DNA of 64,000 bases from Branchiostoma lanceolatum (Eukaryota > Chordata > Leptocardii > Amphioxiformes > Branchiostomatidae), in assembly GCF_035083965.1 (NCBI RefSeq), contig NC_089725.1, forward strand, positions 27,785,925-27,849,924. Direction: 5' to 3'. Shown here one piece after another: positions 48,819 to 60,085 of the stretch (the first letter of the stretch is position 1; each line of letters begins with the position of its first letter). The notes under the pieces are model-generated. The model saw only the letters and a list, made by a program, of their open reading frames with translations. It was not told the origin of the DNA and made no database searches. Made by a program: the position numbers and the translations under genes.

Positions 48819-49019
48819 TGCTAGGGTCACATTTCCAAGCCGGGGCCCGGCCGGGCTGTTTGCGAAAACGAAAAATAAAAAGTGCATATCAAGAAAATAC
48901 ACCTTTTATGGTCAGGAGTCATTTTTCACGTTTTGTGTCTTTCTTTTGTCTTTTATATCATATTTTTCGTTCCCGCAAGCTGCCCGATCGGGCCCTGCTT
49001 TGGAAATGTGACTCTAGCA
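48819..49019. mobile_element. 201-bp Harbinger-like MITE, TTA target duplication
   Basis: Ends TGCTAGGGTCACATTTCCAA and TTGGAAATGTGACTCTAGCA (inverted, with a mismatch), followed inwards by GGGCCCGGCCGGGC / GCCCGATCGGGCCC. TTA lies directly outside at 48816-48818 and 49020-49022. Open frames across it are incidental. It is absent from the equivalent place in the adjacent duplicate. Confidence 0.9.
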
Positions 49020-49259
49020 TTAGCAGTGATGTTCACGGCGTTAAAAACACGACGTGTACTTAAAGTTCTTGTTTGATCGATATCCTTTTTTGAGGACTAC
49101 GGATGCGACCCTTGGATTGCGGTCAGAAATGCGACGTGACGTAATGTTTTCTGTGTATGGGTCATGCAGTCGGTTCGTTGTTGCAGTGATGAAAAGGTTT
49201 GCTCTTTTGAAGACCAGGTTCTTCTCTATCATGCTCTGAAAAGGCCTAAACTGCGTACC

Positions 49260-50330
49260 GGACATCTTTAACTACGACATTTTTCTGATAGCTGCCTCCA
49301 TGGAAACTTTTGTCCTCGGATAAAATGGTTCTATATATGGCAAGAATTAGCGGATCAAACTGTTATTGTCACTGCGCATGCGCATTGATCTAAATTAAGG
49401 GTACGTCGGTCTGTTCTTAGTCGACTTGTCCTCAGGCTTTGAAAGACAATACCCATTATCCAATCAAGATATTTTCTTACTTTGTATGTCGATCTCATAT
49501 CGACATAGTCATAATTTATGTTTCTTCGTCCTGGTGACGTGTATGCACTCTTCCTGGGAATGTCCATTGATCCCGCTCGATGGTGATGCAAATACACTAA
49601 AACTGCATGCAAACATGTCCAGGGCAATACCAAAACATGGGATCGTTCCATCCCTGTGAAGCGTACAGGGAGTGTGGGGACGCCTCTAGCTAGATCGTCA
49701 ATGAATGCTCATTGGAAAAAATGAAAGAGGGCAGTAACTCTGATTCACACTGCTTTTATTTAAACAACCGCACTAGACCGTTACACCCCCTTTCCTAATC
49801 TACCATTTTGAATTTTTACAACATTATTACCAGTGTCAATTCAAATTGGACATAAAATAACAACGTTAATGGCCCACTTTTCTAACTGTTACAGGTGCAA
49901 TAACACCAGGCCAGTGACCTATGACTGCTTTACCTTACATTAACGCATGACTTGTGACCTATAACCATTTCACAAAAAAACCTGGGCAAAGGTAGGTCAT
50001 TGACCTATTGAAATCTTCTCACCCCGACGTCTGTATATGCGGCCATTGACCCAAAGAATGCAAAATGCAATTGTTTACACACAGACACAAAGTGCGCCGT
50101 AGGCTGTTGTTTGCGCCTTTGCTCGTGGGACAGTTGTGCACAAGTCCTGCCATGAACATAAAGCTGTCTTGTGATGGAAAAGGCTTGCCGGCGGTTGGTT
50201 CTGTCAGTGTCGTTCCTACGACGAATGTGACCGTCGCATAAGTGTTTGAGTGTGTGAGTGCTCCCTATGAACTGTACCTCAGGATTCTGTCTGTCTGACT
50301 GACTAAGCCTGTCTGACTAAGTTACAAGCA
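49260..50330. repeat. duplicated block, partner of 47940-48700 and 44900-45660
   Basis: The left half matches 47940-48500 and the right half (about 49795-50250) matches 44900-45660 without the SINE-like insertion. It leads directly into the 3' flank of KCTD C. Confidence 0.85.
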
Positions 50331-51068
50331 ATAATTATCCATCCACACTTTAATGTGTTCAAAACCCCAGATACGAACTTATAAAGGCATAAGCTTTGTA
50401 ACATTTTTCCCCTTTTATTATTCACCTAGTACACCTGTACAACAGGTACCATGATGATACAAATTGTGTTTTTTATTCTAAAAAATCTTAATGAGAACAT
50501 TACTCTTAAATATTAAGAGCAAAACGTCTATACCGAGATTCAGTCCTCATAATGTTACGCACGGTAGTGAGGGAAGGCACTGGAACGGTTCAAAGAAACT
50601 GGGGAAACCGGGAAAATGAAAGAAGGCGCCGACGGCAGGCAACCAAGCAAACACCGGGAAATGAACTCTGAACTGTTCTTTTGACCTATTTTTTTTAATG
50701 CACTTTTTGTTTTGTAGTTTTTGTCTACGCAGTATGTGACCTAGTCTGACTGACAGTAGTGACAGTATCAGAACCCCATTTCAAACAAAAACGCCCAAAC
50801 GATATACACACAGGCGTCAAATTGACATAGTGACCCACATCCAGAATAAGTGTTTAAGAAGCTACTTCGCGTTGTAACCATGAACCATGTCGTATAAGCC
50901 TAGAAGAGTTTGCATAGAGTAGAAGGGTGCGCAATCAACCTAGAGCATCAAACAAAGTGCGAATGCGCAGAATACTCTGACAAGTCCTATGATGTATGAA
51001 CGAAAGCAACACGCCTGTTGTCATTGTTGCTCAACAAGCGCGCGCGATGTGGTTGTTTCACCTCATGA
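50331..51068. repeat. 3' flank of KCTD C, homologous to the 3' flanks of A and B
   Basis: Matches about 39560-40030 (A) closely, for example CCCAGATACGAA, ACACAGGCGTCAAATTGAC and GAAAGCAAC(A/G)CGCCTGTTGTC, and 45780-46110 (B) more loosely. A block of about 200 bp (50570-50770) is absent from A. The C flank resembles A more than B, although the adjacent coding exon resembles B. Confidence 0.8.
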
Positions 51069-53354
51069 TCAAGTAAAGGTGAGTGTGTAGATCTGCTTGG
51101 TACAGTAGATGGTTATGGAGTCCATTCCACCGCCTTCTTTTTGGGACCACACCGCTTCCCGACACTCCCCGGCGACGACTTCCACCTTATAGCCAAGCTT
51201 CTCAAAGTGATGATCGAAGAAACTCAGCGTCTTCTCCCTCTCCTTCTCCGACATCTCTCCCATGGATATCTCTGGCTGGGGACACTTGTGGTCCTTGTGA
51301 CCCTCGTCTTGCTGGAAGGCGTAGGGCTTGTAGTAGTTGCCGAGAGTCTCGCCCGTACTTCCCGTCAGGAACACGGACTCCCAGCTCGGCTCCTGGTCGA
51401 ACTGGAGAACCACGCGGCTCGTCCTGCGCAGGGTGTCCGCAAACTTCTTCAGGAGCAGGTCGGCGACCTCGTCGGCCTTCTCCTGGGCGGCGGGGCACTG
51501 CTCGGCCCACCTGGCGACCTCCTCCTCCTCGTGGATCGACCTGTGGCGTCGGAGGATGTCGGCGAGGGGTTTGATCCCGTAGTAGAGCGCCTCATGGTAG
51601 ACGTCTTTGACCTGGGAAGGAACAGCGGGACTTATTGAACTTTCCGGTCTCACTTTATCGATAACGATTAATAATAACGTTGAAATTATGAAATCCACCC
51701 AACTGAGTTAGCGAAGATTTACATTGCGTAGCGTTACCTTTGTCCTTTATCGGCGCCTACATCCCAACGAGTATCCAACGCCATAGACCCACCCCCCAAG
51801 TATCACCACGGCTATGTCTTTTTCTCACCTTGTCTAGAGGAGGCAGCCTGCTGCTGTTGCGCAGGAAGTTCAGGATGTGGCCGAAGTTGCTGCCGTCTCG
51901 TTCGATGAAGTAGCGATCGTCTTTGTCCTTCACAACAATATGGCGGCCGCTGAACATGGCCGCCAGCATGGACTCCTCGTACTTGCGCAGTACCGGCAGG
52001 GTGCTGGTGTAGTGAGTGCCGCCAACGTTCAGGGGCACGATGAAGTGAAACTGTAAAAACACAATCGCACATCTTACTTTTATTGTCTTGTATCTGGTGC
52101 TTAAGTTAACAACTTGAGCTCTGGCTGCAAGGCAAGAGGCAGACCCAGACGACGCTGAATAGACAGCATAAAAGACTACTAGTACCTACGAGAACACGAC
52201 ATGGCAGAATTCCACCTTGTGACTGAAATAAAAGTTACCACAACACGAAACGGTACAAGCGAAAGAAAAAAAGGAAATAAGTTACATTTTGGCTCGCTCC
52301 TAAGGCGTTGCCAAAAGTTTCAGGCTCTAGGCCCATATCGAGCCATTTAAACTGAGATGCAGAAAGAAATGGACTACATAGAGGAACGAACATGTTTTGA
52401 AAATGTAATGTCCTTTACATACCTAGTAACTAATTGAATACTAAGAGTCTCTTCTGGGCTCCTAATGCTACGGTTCCATTTGCGCCGGCCGGCACCGGTA
52501 GGGCTTGTAGTCCCGAAGGGGTACCTCTCGGTGTTTTTACGATTAGTTTCGGCGCCTGATTTTTACCGGGTGCCGCTCAGAAAGAAAAAAAAACTCAGAA
52601 AAACAAATTACACCACTGGGAAAACAGTTCACGATAAGACGCGCCTCTAAAAGAAACTTTTAAAAAAGACACCGTGACCTAACCGTGAGAACATCGAGAG
52701 GTACCCCTCCGATTGCCGGTAGTCCACAGGGACAAATAGTAATTTATATGTTTGTTTATTTGCACATCAAGAAAATACATAATACGATAGACAATAGATA
52801 AAACAGGTGCTAGAGAAAGGAAAAAGCGTATATAGATTATACTAGGCCCTCCTCCTCAAAATTGAGTGCCTGCCAGGGCACCGGGACCCCTGCAGGGCAG
52901 TAAGAAGGAAACTTCAGAGCACGGCCGGGAATACGGGTACCGGCGTAGTTGGGACCGAAGCATAAGCGGTCACCCTGGGCGCTAAACGCCGCCATTCTGG
53001 CATCTTTAATAAGCAATGCCCTACTTGCCCTATTTGATCACTGTCTAGACGTCTGTTAAACTTTATTGGCACAACCAACAATCCCATTCCTGTCAATCAT
53101 TAGTCATTCCATTCCACTTACACCTCACGATCCATATACCCGAAAAGAATCACAATAACTCCCTTATTTTCTAATGGAGTCACATTATGCATCTGGTAGT
53201 GTACTTAGTAACAGGTCCGCTGGCTTGTCCAGCAGTCTCCTCGAGCTCTCAGCTATTTAGACCCTAAACCTTGAACCCTGACTATGCAACACGTGATGCC
53301 CCGCCTAAACCCCGTAGGACCTACCGACGAAGCGTCCGCGTTATGTAGAGGCAT
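51069..53354 (-). CDS. KCTD7/14-like BTB (T1) domain protein, paralogue C
   Basis: Three coding exons on the minus strand: 53354-53325 (10 codons, MPLHNADASS), 52050-51829 (74 codons) and 51611-51069 (180 codons plus stop), about 264 residues. Donors are GTAGGT and GTGAGA, acceptors CAG, all phase 0. The BTB exon is almost identical to B (GGTHYTS, LPPLDK). The C-terminal exon is also B-like, with SWESVFLTGSTGETLG and FQQDEGHKDHKC, yet exon 1 and the 3' flank are A-like, and intron 2 is unlike both. Intron 1 (1.27 kb) contains a Harbinger-like MITE with a nested LINE tail. Family role as for A. The small first exon is predicted from conserved start context and donor. Confidence 0.85.
52466..52962. 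mobile_element. 497-bp Harbinger-like MITE with nested LINE tail, TAA target duplication
   Basis: Ends TGCTACGGTTCCA and TGGGACCGAAGCA (inverted, imperfect), with TAA directly outside at 52463-52465 and 52963-52965. The GGTACCTCTCGG / CGAGAGGTACC inner repeats mark the original hairpin. It lies in intron 1 of KCTD C and is absent from intron 1 of A and B. Confidence 0.85.
52738..52868 (-). mobile_element. 3' tail of a LINE nested inside the MITE
   Basis: On the minus strand it ends TGATGTGCAAATAAACAAAC followed by an AT-rich tail, the form of a non-LTR element 3' end. It interrupts the MITE at 52466-52962, so it is the younger insertion. Confidence 0.5.
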
Positions 53355-53464
53355 GGTGAGAGCTTGTTCCCTCTGCTTAAGCGTGGGGGCGGTCCGAGAT
53401 GCATGCATGTTGTCGACTTGAGGTTCGGCGTTCTTTTAGATAACTATGCCGGCAAGGCCGCACA

Positions 53465-53551
53465 TATATAGGTCTTCAAACTCAATTCCTGGAAATCTGA
53501 CCAGGTTTCCATGGATACCTTTGTTCTCGTCTGAGGTCGCACCATATATGG
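53465..53551 (-). promoter_or_regulatory. core promoter of KCTD C: TATA box and CArG-type site
   Basis: TATATA at 53465-53470, about 111 bp upstream of the ATG at 53354, and a perfect palindromic CCATATATGG at 53542-53551. Sequence between and around the motifs is nearly identical to gene A (for example GAAATCTGACCAGGTTTCCA). Confidence 0.6.
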
Positions 53552-53671
53552 CAAGCTATTAGTGGATGTCCTTCGTCACAGGTCAATGAAGGTCCTTGCC
53601 CGAGATGTTTCTACAATACTTAACAAACGCTTCGGTGTTGATCTACAAAACGGCCATTCAATATTTTGCTG

Positions 53672-54595
53672 CGGTGTATTTGGGTTATTGACCTCTTTCA
53701 CTCGGATTATTGAGCTCTTTCCACATACTCACTACCATAGGACCAGGTGTGTGTTGCCGGCTGCTGACCTAGAAACTCCCCTTCACCCTTAAAGCTGGTG
53801 AGCATATCAGGCATCCAGCTCAGGCTAGTTTATTATGGTCACCGTGACAGCTTACTACACTAAGCACAGTAGTGTACAAACACTGTAGGTTATAAGTAAC
53901 GTTATAGCACTGGACCTTCTGTCCTTTACTTTAATAGTCGAATACCAGTCCATAAAGACAGTACGTAGCGTTACCCTTAAGCGTCGTCTACGAACGACCT
54001 TTGGCCACACTTTCATGGATTGAATCGAGGTCACCCCACTAGTATCTGTATAAACAAGGACATTATAAACTCAACCTTTCTATATACCCGGTATAACCGC
54101 CAGATCAGCGTAACACACCAGCTTGTTCTGAGGCGCGCGGCGCACCAGCAACGGGTCACTAGTTTATTACACCGACCGACCTAAATTTTGCACATCTGAC
54201 TGTAAGCTATGTAGCAAAGAAGCTCGTATAGTATTTGGTTGCAACAAGTTCCACTCTACGACAGTTCTAGTAATAAGCATTACATTTGCGGAGCGAATGT
54301 GGGCGTTAAGAGTTCAGTGCTAACATGTTACTTAAACCTAAATGTTACTTAAACCTACGGTGTTTGTACACTACTGTGTAGTATATTAAAGTTGTAACGT
54401 TACATTAGATCGGGCCGGACGGCGCCCATGATTAACTAGACTCCCGACATGTTCACCAAGTGAAGGACGTCGATAACTTAGGAGTTTCCAAATCAGCAGA
54501 CGGCAACACACACCTACTAGTCTTAAGTGAAAATGTTGAAAGAGCTAGGTCCGGGTGAATAGGGTCAATGACCCGAATACACCGCGGCAGCTGGC
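53672..54595. repeat. inverted duplicate pair (about 100-bp arms, 700-bp spacer)
   Basis: Left arm 53672-53780 contains GGTGTATTTGGGTTATTGACC, GAGCTCTTTCCA and GTGTGTGTTGCCGGCTGCTGA in spirit of KCTD A upstream (43080-43200). The right arm, about 54490-54595, is its diverged reverse complement. A further direct copy of the outer part of the right arm is at 55805-55880 (ACACCGCGGCAGCT). No coding function was seen. Confidence 0.65.
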
Positions 54596-56070
54596 AGTAG
54601 ACGACAGCCATTAAAGTTAGATGGCCGTCTTCTAGGTCAAGACAATGCTGAGGCGACTATCTTCGCTATAGGCGGAATGTTAGGTTTCCGGCCGGGCTAT
54701 TGTGGTGTGACTATGGATGTAGGCGGCATAACTCCATAACCATGGATGGATGCTCATGATTTTGGTAGGTAAGTTACTGTTAGGAAGACAGAGGTCAGAT
54801 TCGAACATGGGCATTCTCAGCCGGCACGCCATGCCGAGAGTTCTATGCAGTTTTCTTTTCCTTCCGCGAGAGAAAGTAGTCCGTTCCATCACTCCGGGCG
54901 TCAACACCCCTTACAAGAAAGCTTGTTGCGGGAGTATATCACCGTATATCATCTTGATTTGAAGTTACTTAAACTATTTCAGCTTTGTTTTCTACTCTAT
55001 GATAGATTTCTAAACCGATGGTTTATTACTTTCTTGTCAGCAATACGACCCGAAATTAGGTTGTTTTCGTATGTTTTCTCCCCTTATCTTTATCCAGTTG
55101 TAGACTTCAAACCAACAGGAAATGTAGTGCGTGAAAAAGAGCAAACTTTCTAGTTTCTGGTGGTATATGACTTGAGATAGATTTCGAGGGCGTAATGCAT
55201 TTCCCCCGAAATCGCACATGGTCATGTCATAATTTTGATTCCAGAATAGAACGCGCCCGGTTCGACCTTTTTTTGTAATTATCTACTATGGACAGATCAT
55301 CGTTCCACAAGTCTTAAATTTATGACAAGAATCATGTTTAAGGGGGTCCCCCGTTTATGAATCCGAGTTTTATGTCAATATATCAACCCGAAGTCACATA
55401 AATCTAAGTTCAAAATTTATGATTAAGTACCATACCGTAACATTCATAAAAAGGCCGCCAAACAGACTTAACGTAGCTGTCAAAGTTGGATGAAATTTCA
55501 TCTCGCTGCTCTGCAGAGAGAGATTCCTTAGCAACGCGTTGCTAAGGACCGCGGATCGATTCGAACTGCATAGAAAACCTGTTCGATTCGTGTTCTGTTA
55601 AGCACATGGCGTACCGGCTGTTCTGGCAGGTTCCTTCGGTACTGCAGTGGACCTTTTGCGTTTGTTGGTTTATTTGTTAAGGGAATAATTCGAGAGGCAT
55701 TTGATGGATCGTGATAAAATTTAGTGGGTTGGTGGGGATCGGGAAAACGAAGGTCAAGTTTGATAATGAGCCTCCTAGAGGCTACCTATGTTACTGCAGC
55801 GGGAATGACCAGAATACACCGCGGCAGCTTGCAGTAGACGGCAGCCATTAAAGTTGAATGACCTTTTTCTGGGTCAAGACAGCTGAAGTGATTGATCTAA
55901 GGATTGTAGAAATCTCTTTAGTCATTGACCGTAACGCTTTAAAAGACACACTTGTCGATGCATATGTTAAGCTACGGTCACATAGGGGTTTTTATCCCCA
56001 TCAAAATCGAGGTCTCAACAAGACCTACCCACATACATGAAGCAAATCCATCCATTCTTGAGCTATCGTG
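54596..56070. other. intergenic, no gene recognised
   Basis: An ATG-initiated stretch at 54750 reaches a donor-like GTAGGTAAGTT, but the frame also stays open beyond it and no family is recognised. A perfect local hairpin CTTAGCAACGCGTTGCTAAG occurs near 55531. Confidence 0.35.
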
Positions 56071-56080
56071 TACACACACA

Positions 56081-56122
<42 letters not shown>
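56071..56122. repeat. (CA)n microsatellite
   Basis: About 25 CA dinucleotides with a single CTCA interruption. Confidence 0.97.
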
Positions 56123-56123
<1 letters not shown>

Positions 56124-56522
56124 ACGCTGACGAAAACATAACCTTCTAGGCGAAGGTAATAAATCCTAAAATATACAGATGAAATATTCACACATATATT
56201 GTATTACCAACGTACATATAAAAATGAAAACGTATTTGAATTTGAATCTGCTGCCATGATCCATGAATGACCCAAACATAATTATGTCCCGCCATATTAT
56301 CCATACATCTGGGTCTAACACCTGTTGATCTCCTGCTATCCGAGCTATAATTATAGTAATTATCTATCCCGACGGACGACTGAATACCTTGGATTCCAGA
56401 ATTTTCTATAAACAAGCGCAGCCCTTGACTAAAATCTATTGCTTCACTTTCGTGCAAACCCAAGCGGTAATTAAGCAACATATATATACGTGTATATATA
56501 TTCATTCATTTATACATATAAG

Positions 56523-56607
56523 AGCAGAGCTGGACTCGCCGCCCACGGCCGAGTCCATCGACGTTGAACTGAACGTCCGTCAGGATGACAAGAAGAAGAT
56601 GGGATGA
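56523..56607 (+). CDS. possible orphan terminal coding exon (28 codons)
   Basis: A GC-richer stretch in AT-rich surroundings follows an AG acceptor and encodes an acidic tail (AELDSPPTAESIDVELNVRQ, then DDKKKMG and a stop). Codon use (CTG, GTC, ATC, AAG, GAC) resembles the KCTD exons and is unlike the flanks. No upstream exon or family was recognised, so it may be the last exon of an unseen plus-strand gene or a relic. Confidence 0.3.
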
Positions 56608-57068
56608 TATATATAGATAAACAGGGAAGAGTAAAAACAGGAAGCAAAAGGCATATATATATATATATTTACTTATTCATAGATATACATACACTGATAC
56701 ATAACTTCCACTGCTCTTATTAAAGTAACTTCCACTGCTCTTATTAAAGACGTCCCGACCTCATACGTTTCTAAATCCTTTAAATATAGGCTACATAAAC
56801 TTACTGCATAACTTTCCAAACACCGAGAACCTTTCCCTCTTAGTAGGCCCTGGAAACAATCTGGCATCCAGGCTAGGAGGTGACCAGGGGAGCAGACTGG
56901 AGCAAAAGTAGGATGGCTGATGAAATGTCCCTTTTCCCCTACGGCTTCTTACAAGAAAGTGAGAATGAAGAGGCGAGACATCTTGCGAGACGCCTCAAAA
57001 ATTTCTAATCCCTTTGGATATAGGCTAGATGAATATAATTTCCCAACTACCGAGAACTTTCCTGGAGC
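56608..57068. other. intergenic, nothing recognised
   Basis: AT-rich, with a tandem pair CATAACTTCCACTGCTCTTA / AGTAACTTCCACTGCTCTTA near 56701 and 56726. Confidence 0.4.
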
Positions 57069-57262
57069 TATAATAGGATTGATTGATTGATTGGTTAATT
57101 GATTGATTGGTTGGTTGATTGATTGATTGATTTGTTGGTCGATTGATTGATTGGTTGTTTAATCGATTGATTTGTTGGTCGATTATTTGATTGATTGACT
57201 GATCGATCTATATATTGATTGATCTATCTATCTATCTATATATCGATTGATTGATTGATGGA
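57069..57262. repeat. (GATT)n microsatellite, imperfect
   Basis: GATT and GGTT tetramers with GTCGATT and GATCTATC variants. It lies close downstream of the stop codon of KCTD D. Confidence 0.95.
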
Positions 57263-57294
57263 TTGATTTAAAAAAAACTATATTTCCTCTACAT

Positions 57295-58642
57295 CTACAA
57301 GAAAGTGAGAATGTGGAGCTTTTTCGCACAGAGAATCGTCGTGTCCGCGGGGCCGCTCGACCATTGCACGGCCTGGCACCACACCGGGTCGCCACAGTCC
57401 CTCTCGCTCACTCTCACATTGTAGCCGAGCCTGTCCAGGTAACGCGTGAAGAAGTTCAGGTGCTTTATCTTGTCCGACTCCGACATCTCCCCCAGCACTA
57501 CGTCAGGTGAGGAGCAGCGGTGGGCATGGCGAGCTGTCGTTTCGTTCAGCTCCTGGGGAGGCAGGTAGATGCTGACGTCACCCGCGCGGTTGTCGCTCTT
57601 CCTCACCGATTTCCAGGCCTGCGCCTGGGAAAACTGGAGGGCGACTTCGCACGACTTGCTCAGGGAACCCGCGAACCGCTTCCGGAGCGTGTTGACCACT
57701 TCCGTCACCTTTTCCAAGGCTTCGGGGCACTGCTCCGCGAAAAAGACGTCTTCTTCCTCCTCAAAAACGGACCTGTGCCTGCGAAGGATCTTGGCAAGGG
57801 GGTCAATCTTGTAGTATCGCGCCTCTCTGTAGACTTCTTTAACCTAAGATATAAACAAGAACAACAAACTGATGGACAAGTCTCTACAATCGTGCAGTTT
57901 TCGTAGGTACGCAACCTTATGTTCCTTCTCTACAGACCTTTCGACAACCTATCTGCTGTCTTCAGCTTCAGTGTAACATAGGTTGTCGAAAAATACAGCT
58001 GCGTACCCGGCATTATCCTGAATAGATTGACCACGAATTGTGCAACCAACGTTGTAAGGGATAGCCTAAATCGAGGATAAACAACGTGTTTAGTCTAGAC
58101 CGAGGATAAGAACAACAGGTTTAGACTAGATCGAGGATAAACAACAGGATTAACCTAAATCGAGCGTGTTCAGCTCTGCGTAACAGAGCAGAAATCAGCT
58201 GAATTAGAAAGTGTTCGTTACTAATTTTACCTTCACTTATTTCTTAACTGTTTACTTCTCTGCCTACTTGTTTAACTACTTTTGTACGATACTTCTCTGC
58301 CTACTTGTTTAACTACTTCTGTACGACCCCAATAAGCCTTCGGGCATGGGCTGTAAGTGTAAGAAGGGGATTATCATCATTATGACTACATTGACAACGT
58401 ATGTCTATCTAAGCTTTAATTACCTTGTCTGCAGGAGGCAGTTGACCGTCGCGGAGGAAGTTTAAGATGTGGCCGAAGTTTGTGCCGTCTCGGTCGATGA
58501 AGTGGCGACCTTCCTCGTCCTTCAGCGCAACACGGGAGCCGTCAAAGATGGCGGCCAGTCTGGAGCCCTCGTACTTGCGTAGGACGGGGAGCGACGTCGT
58601 GAAGAAACATCCGCCCACGTTCAGCGTCACCACAAAATCAAA
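57295..58642 (-). CDS. KCTD7/14-like BTB (T1) domain protein, diverged paralogue D (5' exon not found)
   Basis: Two coding exons on the minus strand: 58642-58424 (73 codons) and 57843-57295 (182 codons plus stop), at least 255 residues. The BTB exon starts after an AAG acceptor with FDFVVTLNVGG and runs through LPVLRKYEGSRLAAIFDG, FIDRDG and ILNFLRDGQLPPADK to a GTAATT donor. The second exon starts VKEVYREARYYKIDPLAKIL and keeps LGEMSES, LDRLGYNV and the CGDPVWCQ phrase. Phase 0 and both splice positions are the same as in A-C. It is far more diverged than those three, with insertions and deletions in the C-terminal region. A start exon like that of A-C was not identified; an ATG near 59390 reaches a GTAAGT donor but has a stop first, so it was not used. 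No break is seen in either exon. Confidence 0.82.
57905..58008. repeat. inverted repeat in intron 2 of KCTD D
   Basis: GGTACGCAACCTTATG... CTTTCGACAACCTAT pairs with ATAGGTTGTCGAAAAAT...GCGTACC. It could be a small MITE or a stem in the pre-mRNA. Confidence 0.65.
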
Positions 58643-59103
58643 CTTTTAACGGGAGACAAAATCAGAAGCTTAAAGTCGTCAGAAAAAAAGGAACTCAACA
58701 TCTGTTGATACACTTGGGAAACTGGAATAAAACTAGCCCAGTACAGTTTTACGTTCATGGCAAATTGAAAGTTTGCATGAAGTCGCCAGAAAAAAAAGGG
58801 ATTTAACATTTGAAGATACACAATTCCGTCACCTTTTCCAGAAGCGCAGCACATTTCTACTTGTTCTACATGCTTTCTTCTGTCTAGAGTTGTCCCTTAA
58901 ATGCGGGTCAACGGTAGTTATTTGGTACAAACGTAGCATCTTGGACCAGCCAAGGACGGTACATAGTGCCCAAAAGTACCTGTTCAACGGTAAAATCCAT
59001 AATGAGATCGAAATCTTGTTGGGTAATGGGGCAATGACAGGAAAGATGTCCTCCGATTAAGAAATGAATGTCTATCATGTCCCTCATACCAGTTTTTTAC
59101 CGA
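58643..59103. other. 5' side of KCTD D, intergenic
   Basis: A short direct duplication (GTCGTCAGAAAAAAAGG and GTCGCCAGAAAAAAAAGG near 58676 and 58782) is present. No start exon could be recognised. Confidence 0.4.
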
Positions 59104-59349
59104 TTATGAAACAGGCTGTTCAGTGACCTCAGTCTCGGTCTGTTTATCAACTAGGCCAGGGCCTGTTATGAAACGAGAAAAACTGTCGCTCTGGTGGCTT
59201 TGCAGGTGTACATCTGTGTCTATCTGTATCCAAAACGCTAAGCAAAGTGGGGAGATTGTCTCCAGTTGTGCTTTACCGTGCGACACCGAAGCTACTTCGC
59301 TAACCGTTTTGCTCAAACCGATGGGTTCACTGACCCTGGTTTCATAACG
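59104..59349. mobile_element. about 246-bp inverted-repeat element
   Basis: The left end TTATGAAACAGGCTGTTCAGTGA and the right end, TCACTGACCCTGGTTTCATAA, are imperfect inverted repeats. A second internal copy of TTATGAAAC is at 59166. No target duplication is clear. Confidence 0.6.
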
Positions 59350-60085
59350 TCAGTCCCACTTACGGTGTTAATTGGCGTCTGGGAGAACAAAGAAGTCTTG
59401 CATCAGCCACAGACCTGCTGATATTACAGGTTAATATATGACGACCTTTATTGTACATGTTTACCTAAGTACAGGTCACAAAAACAGAAAACTTAACCGT
59501 AAATACATAATGACTTGCATACATATAAATTTATATAAGCAGAGTATTATTTGGATTTGTCTTCTCTAGCATCTTGGTAAAGAGCCAGTAGGTTTTGTTA
59601 CGGAGGATTTGTCTTTGCACACAAGAAATGTAAAGCTGTCCGTATTACAAGTGTATGAAGAGGGGGAGCATAGTTTGTTTCTAAGCACAAAGAGCAATCT
59701 CTCTTTCTCTTTGTCCACATATTTTTGTGTGAAATCTGGACAGTGTTGGGGTAGCTTTGGTAATCTAGACTCTATACTTAGTTTTACAAAATTTCTCAAT
59801 CTTTGGATTTTCGGCATCCCCATGAAATAGTGGAATGATCTTCAGCTGGCTGTTTGACGCCTGGAGAAACAGCCCATGGGCTCTGGTTAGGGGGGGGGGG
59901 GGTGCAAGACTAGGCGTATAGAATTTGTCAGCGGAAATCCGTTTGATGACAGTTGACATAAGAGGTTAGCATTTGATGGTAAGTTTCTATGGTGTAAAGT
60001 TTTGATTCCTGAGATGATGACACCTTCTTTTTGTCAATTTCCCCATAGAGTTACATGCATTACTGGCATATATTGGATGCCCTTA
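59350..60085. other. intergenic, nothing recognised
   Basis: AT-rich. Short frames on both strands are unassigned. Confidence 0.4.

Noticed and set aside
59341..59400. start exon for KCTD D (ATG near 59390, donor GTAAGT)
   Set aside because: The frame reaches a stop codon before the donor.
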